This document shows positions 21,101 to 31,321 of a DNA stretch of 64,000 nucleotides, piece by piece; positions within the stretch are counted from its first letter, which is position 1; each line of letters begins with the position of its first letter. This DNA comes from Ceriagrion tenellum. Its lineage: Eukaryota; Arthropoda; Insecta; Odonata; Coenagrionidae. The notes beneath the pieces were generated by a model that worked only from the letters and a program-made list of their open reading frames with translations, searched no databases and was not told where the DNA came from. The stretch is taken from assembly GCA_963169105.1 (NCBI GenBank), contig OY720642.1, forward strand, positions 17,726,965 through 17,790,964. Reading direction: 5' to 3'. Position numbers and translations under genes: made by a program.

Positions 21101-24100
21101 ACCCTCGAAGAATAAACTCGCAAATAACTAGCAATAAAAATCGTGGATATTATCGAAAAGCTATTCCAGAACTACACTTCAGGATAAAAATTTAAGTATC
21201 GATACATTGACTGAACTCACGGATACATTCACAGCATTGCTCACACGAATAAAATAAGACTGCTGCATTCAGACGTAGCATATCGTCCCAGGTGTTCATT
21301 ACCCATTAAATTCCCCATTATTCATTATTTCATCCATCTACACATTATTCCTTCATTGACGACATTTTATTACAGTTAGTGCCTGGATCTTCATGCATAA
21401 CACTCGAAACCCGGGTGAGGTTGTGAATAATATTAAATGAAATGAACTTTAATGAACGTGATATGAATTCGAGAGGACAATTGTGATGGCTTGAAAACGT
21501 TAAATGCTCAAAGCATCTCTACAACCGTCATTGTCAACTGGCATTGCAACACTAGTCTTTTCTTATTATAAAGAGTTAGAAACACAACTTCAGCAAATGA
21601 GCAAGGATTTGACTTTGCTAAATTGCGATACACAAGCATCGTCAATGCATCCGACTTCAACGTCCGCATAAACATTCATCGAGGCTTGATGATAAGAGAT
21701 TCAAAGCAATGGCTTTAATTTTCATCAAGAAAAATTTAAAGATGTAATAAGCTGGTCAACCTAAAAACAGGTTGCTTAAATGGATGTAAGATTATCTCCA
21801 TGAACCTAGTAAAACCGCAAGCAGCACCTCGTTAAGTGATCTCTAACCTCAGCTCCACAAACAGCCCGTCTTCGTCCAATTCACACAGACTATCCCCTTC
21901 CTCCCTCCTTCCCGCCATCTAGGTAAGCCAACCTGAAAGAGCTTGCTCTCCGTGAAGCGCTAGCTTAGGAGGGGAAAAAGGTAAGGAAAGAAACGTTTTT
22001 CAAAACAGTGCACGAAAGTGATGTCGTAACGTCACGTAAATGTCATGAGCTACTGTAGTGTCTGAACGCAAAAAAAAACGCAATGGGAAATGTCTGAACG
22101 CAAAAAAAGGATTTAAGATAAATAAATATTGCGCCGTCGAGAGGAAAAATGTACCCTCGAAATTCTTAGACTTTCGTCTTAAACCTTGATAACAAAATCG
22201 AAATAGGAACGGCAAACTTAATAGAAAAATGGCAATACCTCTCATTCCAAAGAGGTGTATACAGCTAGCATGGCCTATAAAAAATGAGGAACTAGAGAAA
22301 GAAATGTTTACCGATTACGCTAACCTCAGAAAAACTTCTATTTGCGGACATACAACACGCTTTCTCGCTTCATTCGAGAAAACAGCCACCAGACAACCTC
22401 CGCTAGTCGAATATAATTTCTCCGTAACTTATGTCCCCAATCCGATCCACCGCGAGATTATAACTACGCGGTGAAACAAATAAAGGAGAAGGTAAAACTA
22501 ATATGAAATTCCTGAGCCTCATAAACATTCACTCGAGTAGTGAATGTTTTCTTTTATGTCCATGGCCAGGAGGGAAGCCATAAAAGTGAGGACATAGCCA
22601 GATTAGCCGTTCTCACAGGAAAGGAAAGACGGGAAGCACAGAAGCGTTCAAGAAGAGAGAATAATATGGAAGAGGGAAGAGGAAAAAGTTAGGAAACCAT
22701 GCGACAAAAAAGAAGGACACAAGTTTGAGGTTGGAGACTGGAAAACCACAGAGGCGAGGACACGAGCGAGGAGCCTTTGAGGAGGCCCCCTTTTTTGATC
22801 TTCCAGCGTGCAGCCAACCAGAGAGATGAAAGCTTCCAATTTATGAAAACATAAATATATTCCATGTTTCTCGATATTCTCAGATCCTTACTCCTGCTTT
22901 TTAAAGCACTTCCTATAAGACAAACTCAGAGATATAGAAAAGGAAGAAGTGGAGAGGAAACAAGAGGAAAAAATATATGAAGCATCGTTTATCCACAGCG
23001 ATTCGTGTAGAACCCACTAAGCGTTAAATAAAGTGAATCGACGGTACTTAATGCGAAAATAAATAAGTAGCCATATTCGAACGCCCACATTTGCAAAGAA
23101 CTTATATATATAATGCAAAACCTGTCGAACTGACAAAAACAGAAAATACGGTATTCACACATCTCACCTAAAATATCAATAATATATATGGACCTAAATG
23201 TATTTATTCTCCAAGAATGGATCAAAAATTGTATCGGGACTATATTAAACAGGTATGAAATTTCATGGCGCGGAAATATGGCTAGGATATGATTTTGCTC
23301 AGAATTTTATGAGGGACACAAGCGTTATAGTCTCGAAGAGGGAACCAGATATATTTCCCACGCTAAAGAGGGAAAACAAGTACACATATAACAATATAGA
23401 TTTCATGAATGTTAAACGGTTATTCAAAGATATTAGCAGTTGGAAAATATATGAGGAGCAGCATAAGGAAAAAGTCCGCACAGTACGTTCCAACGACCCT
23501 CATTGATTCAGAATCAAGAGGGAAAGATACATTCGAGTCGAAAATTCCGTAATGGATTCCCGACGACTAGAAATTGCCCCGGGGAAAAAATATAAAACAA
23601 AACGAAGCAATATGATACGAATCGGGGAATTCGCACGCGTACAACACCGCTCAGTCGGGTCGAGAGCGCTTAACACGTCACGTTGGATTGCACTGGAACG
23701 CGGCATATTGCGAATTGAACTGGGGCAGGCCAATAGTATGTGAAACGCGCCGTGAGCACGTAACGGGAGAGGGAGGAGCGGCAGAGATTAAATAAGGCAC
23801 CCGGCGGGGGGAGCGCATTTATGTGTCAACAACGGCGACCTTAAATGCCTCAGGGATGAAGCCGGGGATATGAGAGAGGACGGCGCGTCCATGGGGTATG
23901 AGAACAAAGGATACGCCGCCAATCCGAATGTAACGGACGCTACATATATTCTTTGCAAAATGTATATTTTCTTTTACATATATTTACATTCATTTTAGGA
24001 CCAGAGATAAGACTGAAAGGGACTGTCTTAGTAAGCATGGCTAGAGATATAAACTCATCTCTGACTACAAATGTGGTGCAACCCGAGAAGAGTTTATTAA

Positions 24101-24144
24101 AATCATTGGCCGGGAATAATTAGTTCTTATATCAAGATTAGTCG
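18116..24144. other. Six-kilobase AT-rich stretch without identifiable genes
   Basis: No frame shows a recognisable domain, and no MITE or SINE ends were found. Small features: duplicated AGAGACTCTG segments near 19050-19090; a hairpin AAACATTCACT / AGTGAATGTTT at 22523-22549; and TGTCTGAACGCAAAAAAA twice near 22060-22110. From 23620 to 23910 it is richer in CpG, with no gene assigned. Confidence 0.45.
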
Positions 24145-24530
24145 GCTACTTGAATCCATAAAAGTATAGTAAAAAACAATAATGATGAGTAACGGACGTT
24201 GCACAATTCTAAATAAGCTGTTTTGGGTATAGATCACGCAACAAAATCTCTGTTCCTCAAAGATTATAAAAAAAAGTAAAAACTATTTCTGCTACATGCA
24301 ATACAAATATTATTTTCATTCAATAATTATAATGGGTAATTTTAGAAATTAGTAAAAAAATTGTTATAGTTTTGAAACGCGTTAAACTGGTTTTGTAACC
24401 GATGTTACGCAATTTCCATCCTCTGTAAAAGCACTATACATTGTCTACCACATTATTCTACAATTTATGTTGTTATATTTATGCAATGAAAATTATCCCA
24501 AAGTATCAACCCCACACATGCGTGATGTTC
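24145..24530 (+). repeat. Dispersed repeat R2, copy 1
   Basis: The segment with GATGAGTAACGGACGTTGCA, AAAGTAAAAACTATTTCT and CGATGTTACGCAATTTCCAT aligns along most of its length with 33760-34150 in the same orientation. Both are AT-rich and degenerate. Probably an old transposable element, family unknown. Confidence 0.65.
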
Positions 24531-24682
24531 ATAAAAAACTATACCCAAGTAATTTTTCAGTTTTATGGTTTTCAGAATTCATCTGCCTCATATTTTAATG
24601 AAGCAAAAACATCCAAAAAATATTACGCTACGCTAAAATTAAAATATTAAAGTTTTCATTTTCGATGTTACAGATACACCTG

Positions 24683-25043
24683 CCGTATTTACCTGAATGT
24701 AAGACCCCTCCCCTTTTTTCCCGAAAAATATGTTTCAAAAGCGGTCTTATACGGGGAGGATAAGCGGAGGATAAGCCAGAGAGGGTACCCATACTGATAT
24801 TTAAAGTTACAACACGACTATACGAAATTCTTAGAATGATTTATTTCCTTTAGCATTCAAACAACATTTATAAACACTTACTGCTCAATTACAAAACATG
24901 CAAAGCATCGCACATTCTTTCAAAACTGGCACTGGGTACTTCCCTGAGGACTCTCCCACCAGTTTTATATTTTTCCTTGAATTTGAGCCGCAAAAGTGGG
25001 GGGAGTCTTAATGTAGGGGGGTCTTATATTCAGATAAATACGG
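24683..25043. mobile_element. CCGTATTTACC-type MITE, copy 1
   Basis: The left end CCGTATTTACCTGAATGTAA and the reverse complement of the right end, CCGTATTTATCTGAATATAA, form terminal inverted repeats of about 26 bases. The 361-base element shares its interior (GAGGGTACCCATACTGATAT; CTTTAGCATTCAAACAACAT) with the copy at 45898. No coding capacity. Target duplication not clear. Confidence 0.85.
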
Positions 25044-25769
25044 TAATACCTTTTAACTACCTCACTGTTACCTTACATTAACGAAAAAATACGCAATGTT
25101 TCAACATTTTTTTTCCTACACGTATTGGCTGCGAGGCAGAGCAGCCGCCGGAGTCGCCTCGCATAAAATGGACGAGTCAGTGGCGAGAAACACCCGCAGG
25201 GAAAGAAGAAGCGGGAAAGAAGAAAAATCTGATGCGAAGGGAGGAGACTCGGAACCCGAAGGAAAAGCTGAAGGCGAAAGAGAAGGGCAAAAGAGACGAA
25301 TAAGCGGCATAGATACGAGAGTGTGCTTAAAGAGGAGTCACATACACAAAGGCCTTTCCCTCCTGCAGACAGCTTTTGCCCCCCCTGGGCACGCTTTCAC
25401 ATCTCCTGGGGAAGACAGCTTAATCTTCAGCCCGATCCTCTGCAATGCCGTGTGCGAGTTCTTCGGAGGTCAAGCGAAATGATGATGCGCTCCCAAAGAC
25501 TTTTAAAGCGAAACGAACCGCGACATTCAATTACGCGGCGGCGGCGCCCAATTACTCAACGGGATCACTCAAAATGCAGCGACCAGACACACGGTTGCTT
25601 TTAACACAGCTGACGCATTAGCGCTGCTAATGATGAGATGATGAGACCGACGAAAGTTTCCCTGCTTACCTTCGGGAAAGGGGAAAGAGATACCCCTGAT
25701 GTAATTGATATCAAGTATTTAAGAGGATTAACTGAACATTAAAATAATTACATACATGCCAATCACGCC
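25044..25769. other. GC-richer patch, unassigned 128-codon frame
   Basis: A plus-strand frame at 25096-25482 encodes a charged Glu/Lys/Arg-rich middle with no recognised domain. The region around 25130-25200 is CpG-rich. It could be chance, or a short lineage-specific exon; I see no splice or homology support. Confidence 0.3.
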
Positions 25770-26250
25770 GTTCCTTCCGGGGTAGGCAGAGTCACTAAGT
25801 TTCACTCATAAATACATATTTGTACACTTAACTCTGCTTCAATAATTTTCTCCATACTGACCTATCCTTGCAAACCTCTTTTGCTTAATTTACCCCCATA
25901 CACTGCTTCATACACGCCCTCCTGTTTTTAAGACTCCAAAGAGTTTCCTCAACCACATTCAACCACAACTTTCTCGGCCTAACTCTACCTCTCGCACCAT
26001 TCATTTCACTCCTATATATATCTGCTTCGTTATTTGACTCTCATCCATTTTCAAAACATGGCCAAACCAACGAAGCACACTCCTTTCATATATGTCCATT
26101 ACAGGAGCATCTAACTCACTCATTCCTGACCCTATCCAAACTACTTTAGCCGCAAACACTCCTCAGATAACTCATACCCACGGCGTTTAGTCTACTTACA
26201 TGTTTATCCTAACATACCCAAGTTTCACTACATGTTTTTTTTCAATAATT
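25770..26250 (-). mobile_element. Non-LTR retrotransposon remnant (C-terminal RWFGHV region)
   Basis: The minus strand near 26030-26090 reads VLRWFGHVLKMDESQITK, the conserved C-terminal motif of many LINE polyproteins (general form RWxGHVxRM). Downstream in the same direction are broken frames with further relic sequence and a tail containing ACTCTGCCTACCCCGGAAGG. Stops and frameshifts are frequent, so it is a fossil. No reverse transcriptase core is preserved here. Confidence 0.72.
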
Positions 26251-26663
26251 AACATGCGGATAACAGCTGTTAAGGGACTAATATCAGGATGAAGAGACCT
26301 CACTACTTCTTTACCATCAATTTTGATTTGATAACATTAGAGATGTTGCATTTGGCGTCACAGGTTAATGCACTTAGTATACACACTTAGCACTTAAATA
26401 CTGCGGAATGGAAGGTTTATGAGTTATTATGAAGAACAACTCGGCGTTTCTTTCCTTAAAAAATGTTCCACCCGCTAAAGATCAATGAAAGAAATTTATA
26501 ATTTATAAAATGATACATTTCTGGTAAAGTTCACAAAAAGCAGGAGGCGGGTCAATACTGAGGATGAGAAAGTATCCGTCAGTGGGTCCCTAGCATTCGA
26601 ATCGTTTTATATTACGAGAACACTAACAATACTTTTCGTACATAACTGGTTTAAAAATCACAA
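26251..26663. other. Unassigned spacer
   Basis: AT-rich sequence between the LINE relic and the 5S-like segment. I see nothing specific in it. Confidence 0.4.
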
Positions 26664-26785
26664 TGGGCAAGGGCCTAGCCTCATTGAAACACCAGTTCCC
26701 GTAAGATCACTGAAGTTAAGCAATGTTAGGCCCGTACGAGGGTTGAATGGGTAACCATTCATACCTTTACCGTGACGTTTTTGTC
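26664..26785 (+). pseudogene. 5S rRNA-like sequence (5S-derived SINE head or 5S pseudogene)
   Basis: The segment aligns by eye with eukaryotic 5S rRNA along nearly its whole length. Visible matches are GATCACTGAAGTTAAGCAAT (box A region of the internal promoter, normally GATCACCGAAGTTAAGCAGC), TTGAATGGGTAACC (box C region, normally TTGGATGGGTGACC) and TCATACC near the end. It differs at many positions, including the closing helix, so it is not a functional 5S gene. Both a retroposed pseudogene and a 5S-headed SINE (SINE3 type) are possible. Its opposite-strand neighbour at 27018-27090 is tRNA-like. Confidence 0.75.
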
Positions 26786-27017
26786 CCGTCTGCATGTGGC
26801 AGGCTGGTTAAAAATGGGGTTGGCACAATGGACCACTCAAGGTCTAGGTGCCCAAGCTCCTGTCGAAAGCTATCGAAAACTAACAATCTAACTAACAATC
26901 CAGAAATCACTATTCCTTGTATTTTATTTTTCCTAGGTCGGATGGGACAGAACCATCCCTTCTTCCCTCAACCCAGTTTACATACACAGACACCCATGTC
27001 CTCGACCGATAATATTC

Positions 27018-27090
27018 TACCCACGCGGGACTCGAACCCGCGACCCTCGGGTTAGCAGGCGAGGACTTTGCCCCGCCGCCACTGGCCGAC
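27018..27090 (-). repeat. tRNA-like segment (SINE head) with intact B box
   Basis: On the minus strand it reads GTCGGCCAGTGGCGGCGGGG and later GCGGGTTCGAGTCCCGCG, a strong T-arm with a perfect GGTTCGAGTCC B box. CTGCTAA sits where an anticodon loop would, as in serine GCT tRNAs. The acceptor ends do not pair, so it is not a functional tRNA. About 230 bases separate it from the 5S-like segment, which points in the opposite direction. Confidence 0.72.
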
Positions 27091-27284
27091 AACGGAAATG
27101 GGTAACACTATGGGAAACTAGCGCATATTAAAACAAAAAATTCGCGATAGTTGCTGAAATATTTTCATTTTTTTCGGGAATTTGTAGGGATATTAAAAAG
27201 TCTTCTATTTATTGATTTGGTTCGAAATTCTAGCCGAACAGGAAATTAATTTGATTAGAAATTCCGGATATTTGCACACCTCTA
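27091..27284. mobile_element. hAT-like element end, truncated
   Basis: The right terminus at 27284 reads, as reverse complement, TAGAGGTGTGCAAATATCCG, a terminus style common in hAT non-autonomous elements. No matching left end was found upstream, so the left boundary is uncertain. Confidence 0.5.
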
Positions 27285-27292
27285 GTGAATAG

Positions 27293-27440
27293 CGTACATA
27301 AAACTAATGCAAAACTAGGGTCATAAAAGAGGAAACTTTCAGAGGAGGAAGATAGAAATGTATAGAGAGAGAGAGGTGTGAATGAAGGCGTGAGCCGATT
27401 AACGGAATGAGCATTGAAAGAGATGGAGAATGCAGATCAG
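27293..27440. repeat. Dispersed repeat R3, copy 1
   Basis: The stretch with CATAAAAGAGGAAACTTTCA and GGCGTGAGCCGATTAACGG resembles 28346-28480 over about 130 bases (CATAAAAGGGAAATCTTTCA; GGCGTGAATGGGAGTCGATA). Each copy lies immediately after a hAT-like terminus. Confidence 0.5.
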
Positions 27441-27856
27441 GAATTCGATATATAGGAAAAGACTGCTTCAAAACTCCGAAATTTTGATACGAAAAAAAGT
27501 ATAACGACTTCTATATAAATCCAAGTTCAAAGAAAGTAACCCTTGGATTTATTTCCAAACATTTTCGGTGACATTCACATATTTAAGTCAGATACAATCA
27601 GCGAAACTTGATTCTGAAATTTTATTCATATCTTCTAAATGTTCAACGAAAATTCGAAGAGCAAGATCAAAATCAAATTTCCAGGTAAACATTATCCCCA
27701 TTTTCTATTGCTCCGGTCCAAATTATGTACTGATAGTGCAAGGTCACTTTCGCATTTTGATATTATTCAATCGAAAATTTCACGACTTACGACTCTCTTC
27801 TTTGAACATTACCTACTCATCGCATTCTAGAGGCGAGAGATACATTTCACCAATGG
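27441..27856. other. Unassigned sequence
   Basis: Plus-strand frames of 99 and 63 codons overlap here without any recognised domain. Nothing else seen. Confidence 0.35.
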
Positions 27857-28353
27857 GCGGATACTAATGCTGCGCGACTCAGGGATTTTCATTTCGAATC
27901 GAACCGAATCGAGCCTCCAAAAAGATATTTCGAATCGAATCGAAACGAACTTTTTTAAATTTTGGTAGCGAATCGAATCACCCTAAAGAATTCGATAGCG
28001 AATCGAATTCAAATCTATATAAAATGCAAAAGCTTATGCGCAGTTAAAGTAATAAAGATTTTCAAAATATTTCAGGGGCTTACATTAGCTTATATATCTA
28101 TATAGTGGCACAAAGAACAGCACAGAATAACATGTGGTCGTTTAAATTTTCGTTTCGCGTGAGGAAAACATCGTACAAACGGACGGCGCACCATTTTTGG
28201 AATGAGCGATTCGAAGACGAATCTATCAGATTCGAATATTTCGAATCATTCGGTTTCTAAGCAACCCGATTCGCAGGCGAATCGAATCGAATTAAGCCTG
28301 ATTCGAGTCGATACGAATCGATTTCGAAACATTCGCACAGCTCTAGCGGATAC
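27857..28353. mobile_element. hAT-like MITE with 8-bp target duplication
   Basis: The element at 27865-28345 starts TAATGCTGCGCGACT, and its right end read backwards is TAGAGCTGTGCGAAT, giving terminal inverted repeats with three mismatches in 15. It is flanked by GCGGATAC at 27857-27864 and 28346-28353, an 8-bp duplication as expected for hAT transposition (identity extends to 12 bases if TAAT is counted as target). Both sub-terminal regions are packed with TCGAATCGAA-type motifs, leaving a non-coding AT-rich centre. Confidence 0.85.
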
Positions 28354-30056
28354 TAATTCAGAATAAAAATCATAAAAGGGAAATCTTTCACGACCAGTGA
28401 TAATGCGGAGAGAGTGAGGCGTGAATGGGAGTCGATAAACGGGAAGACAAGGGAGGAGATGGAGAGAAGGAAGCCGGAGCAGTATATCACGGCGGCGACT
28501 CCAATGAAATTAAGAGTTTAGATCTTGTCGGCGATAAAAGTTCTTCGCCAATCGTGGGGACATCTGTTGCTATACCATCACGGTGTCTTGGTGGAAAAAC
28601 TATGGCCCCATTCCACCCCCGTCTGCTTTGTCCCCTTCCACATACCCAATGGCCCTTGCCACATCCCCGCGTCATCCCAATCTCCCAGCTCCAATGGCTT
28701 TCCTCGCCACGGTGGTCTGGCGGACGCCGGTCAAGGGGCGATACGGGCGAGATTGAGCAGTTGACCCCCGCCCCCACCCCTTCCGGAGTGGAAACCGGTC
28801 CCGCTTATTAAAAAATAAGAGGACCAACCGACGACCCCACTCATCCTCTCCGACGAATCGAGAAGGTTCCGCCGCAGAATGAAATGTCATTTTTTTCTTA
28901 CCCGGGTTGCTTATTGAAAAATGTGACCCCCACCAGATGAATTCCACAAAATCCTATCTCTCATCCAATTATTCTTCATAAGTACATTATAGGGAGCTTA
29001 CAAATGATGACAATGCAGGGTAAAATAAAAAAAATTCCTTTTTGATTTGCTATCTTTCTATACATATGTAAATCGAATTTAAACATCTTCCCCGATATTT
29101 TTGAGTCTATACTGGAGATTATTTACCCACCCAATGAAATTATCAATCCATTTGCCCTATAATCTTTATTTCTTGCATGTGCAATACCCATCCTTGACTG
29201 AGTACCAGCGTTCTATGTGGTCACCTGCGTCCCCAAATACACTTAAATTGCTCAACCTTAAATTGCTAAATTGCTTAATTATAATATAAAACATATTAGG
29301 TCATCGTGTGCCCTCCCTTATACATGGCTCTCATGATGAAAGGCCTTTCGCACCTCCTCCATCGGCGTATGACTTCGTACCTGAAATTCCAGCATTCCAT
29401 AATGAACGGGCTCTTCCGCTCTGTTCTTCTTCTCGTCTGGTTTTACACTTCGTGTCCCCGCTTGTAATTTAAGTCTGCTACATAAGCCCGAATTCCGTAT
29501 CTCCAATTCCCAACCATCCCTCATCTAGGACCTACTTTCATTTTTCAATTCCTTCGCTAACAGTCATCATACCCTTTACCTTTTCTCTTCACCTAACATA
29601 TTTTCCTCCCAACTGAAACACACTGTGTAGCATTTCTTTTCCCGCCTCAAAAAGGTCAACTTGAATAATGTTGAATGCTGTTATATTTTATTTATACTGC
29701 ACATTAAACCCAAATTTAATGACTTTAAAATATGTTTCTGGGGTTGAAATGAATAAATTGGTAAATATTCTATGCATCAAAGGACTAATTAGCACACCAA
29801 GCAACTCAAAAAAATTCGAATTTGGGTTTAGTAAAGTCTAGGTAATCGTATTGGATTATGCCCCTTGAACATTTATATCAATCATAAAAAAAGGGTTGAA
29901 AAAGAACCTTTCTATTTTTCTATCATTTTTTAAATAAAATTTCCTTTAACGAAAAAAATAATAGTTTTTTTTACTCCTGTAAAAAGTACGAAATGAGAGT
30001 TAGGTGTTTTTTAAAAATAGGCCTACTTTATGTGAAATTAGAATTTTTTTCGAACA
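28354..30056. other. Mostly unassigned; GC-rich patch and repeat R3 copy 2
   Basis: Bases 28354-28480 are the second copy of repeat R3. From about 28420 to 28870 the sequence is GC-rich with overlapping 79-128 codon frames on both strands and no domain. The rest is AT-rich with nothing recognised. Confidence 0.4.
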
Positions 30057-30057
30057 C

Positions 30058-30262
30058 TATAAATTAATTGGTAGTATCAGGCGTAACTTTGTGGAATCTG
30101 TTAACATTGTAATGATTACACTTTACTTTGTTATTCCACGAATCTCTATTTTTAACGACCCTGGTTTCGACGTTCGACTTCCGAACGTCGAAAATAAAGG
30201 GTCGTTGAAAATAAAGATATGTGGAATAACAAAGTAAAGTGTAATCATTACTATAAATTAAT
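30058..30262. mobile_element. Fold-back element with 11-bp flanking direct repeats
   Basis: Arms of about 65 bases (30109 onward and up to 30251) are near-perfect reverse complements: GTAATGATTACACTTTACTT against AAGTAAAGTGTAATCATTAC, with inner CGACGTTCG/CGAACGTCG around a 5-base loop. The segment 30069-30251 is flanked by TATAAATTAAT at 30058-30068 and 30252-30262, which looks like a target duplication. The core TGGTTTCGACGTTCG links it to the other fold-backs. Confidence 0.82.
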
Positions 30263-30507
30263 GTCGGGAGTTCACATTCGTTTTGATTGACGGAGTGTTG
30301 AGGAAATCGCCTACAAGGAATGCCCCTCCGCCTCAGCCGTCCACATCCTCTCAAAGTCCCTCCCCCGTTCACCCCCCCCTTTAGAGACCTCCATCGGAGA
30401 GAGCATAACCAGTCTCTCAAATTGTTGGCGAGCACCCGGTCGGCCAGGGAGGCCGACCCGTAGGGACGGATGGAGGGAGCCCATGGCGTATCAGGCCGGA
30501 GAGAGAG

Positions 30508-30548
<41 letters not shown>

Positions 30549-31015
30549 TAGATCGATACACGCTCCGTCATGCGGTTCGCCCCACCGTTCACTTCCCCGA
30601 CAACAACACTACTCACTACTCTCCTCCTCCGCCTCTTCTCATATATATCCCCCGTTGGCGGCTGCACCAAAGCCTCCCTCCCCTCCCACTGCCTACCCCG
30701 CCCCTCCCACGGATGACCCGGGCCTCCCCGCGAAACGATCTCCCGGCGTAATTCGCGCCCCACGATACACTCACTCTCCACGCCCAAAATCTCCCATCAC
30801 CAAGGAATGGGCGTTTTATGGTGACCGGCGGAGTTGCGTATTCAGTTCCATTAAGAACATTTTCGCGAAAAAAAACTGGATTGGAAAGGCTGAGAGAGAT
30901 TTTGACGAGTGGTTTCAATACATCAAAATCTCGACCCCTTTGCGACAGTACTAAGTGACCCCTTGGTTACTTGACTATGAGAAATAATTTCGCAGAGAAG
31001 AGACAATTTAGATTG
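30263..31015. other. GC-rich patch with GA microsatellite, no gene assigned
   Basis: C-rich and G-rich blocks from 30290 to 30800 give overlapping frames of 93-165 codons on both strands, none with a domain. A GGTCGGCC / GGCCGACC hairpin with a 5-base loop lies at 30438-30458. The microsatellite is listed separately. A 5' exon or promoter is possible but unsupported. Confidence 0.4.
30498..30544. repeat. (GA)n microsatellite
   Basis: Nearly uninterrupted GA dinucleotides, broken once by AAC near 30508. It gives runs of Glu-Arg on one strand and Ser-Leu on the other, explaining the odd frames here. Confidence 0.95.
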
Positions 31016-31321
31016 CATTGGATATTAGGGGAGGCGACCGACTGCTACGGTCAGTTGCGCCATAGGGGATAGGTAAGGGATGAACGGTGGATAGAAATCT
31101 GGCGTCGGCATTAGCCTGCTCTCGACGAAAGGCGCCAATGGGACCACGGTTTAACGTCTCATCCGACAGACGGAGTACTGTACTTGAAGTGACCTCCACA
31201 AGACACTCAAGTAAAGATCGGGTTTCCTCTGAAAAACATCCTCCACTGCAGGGATTTGAACCCTGGCCGCCTGTATGGTTAGTCAGTACTCTAACCACCA
31301 TCCCAACCCGATCCCCCATTG
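31016..31321 (-). mobile_element. tRNA-derived SINE, copy 2
   Basis: Same family and orientation as 16789-17090. On the minus strand the head has GGTGGTTAGAGTACTGAC (A-box region) and GGGTTCAAATCCCTG (B box), better preserved than in copy 1. The body shares GGGGAGGCGACCGAC and GTCTCATCCGACAGACGG (plus-strand reading). A short CATTG occurs at both flanks (31016-31020 and 31317-31321), a possible 5-base remnant of the target duplication. Confidence 0.88.
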
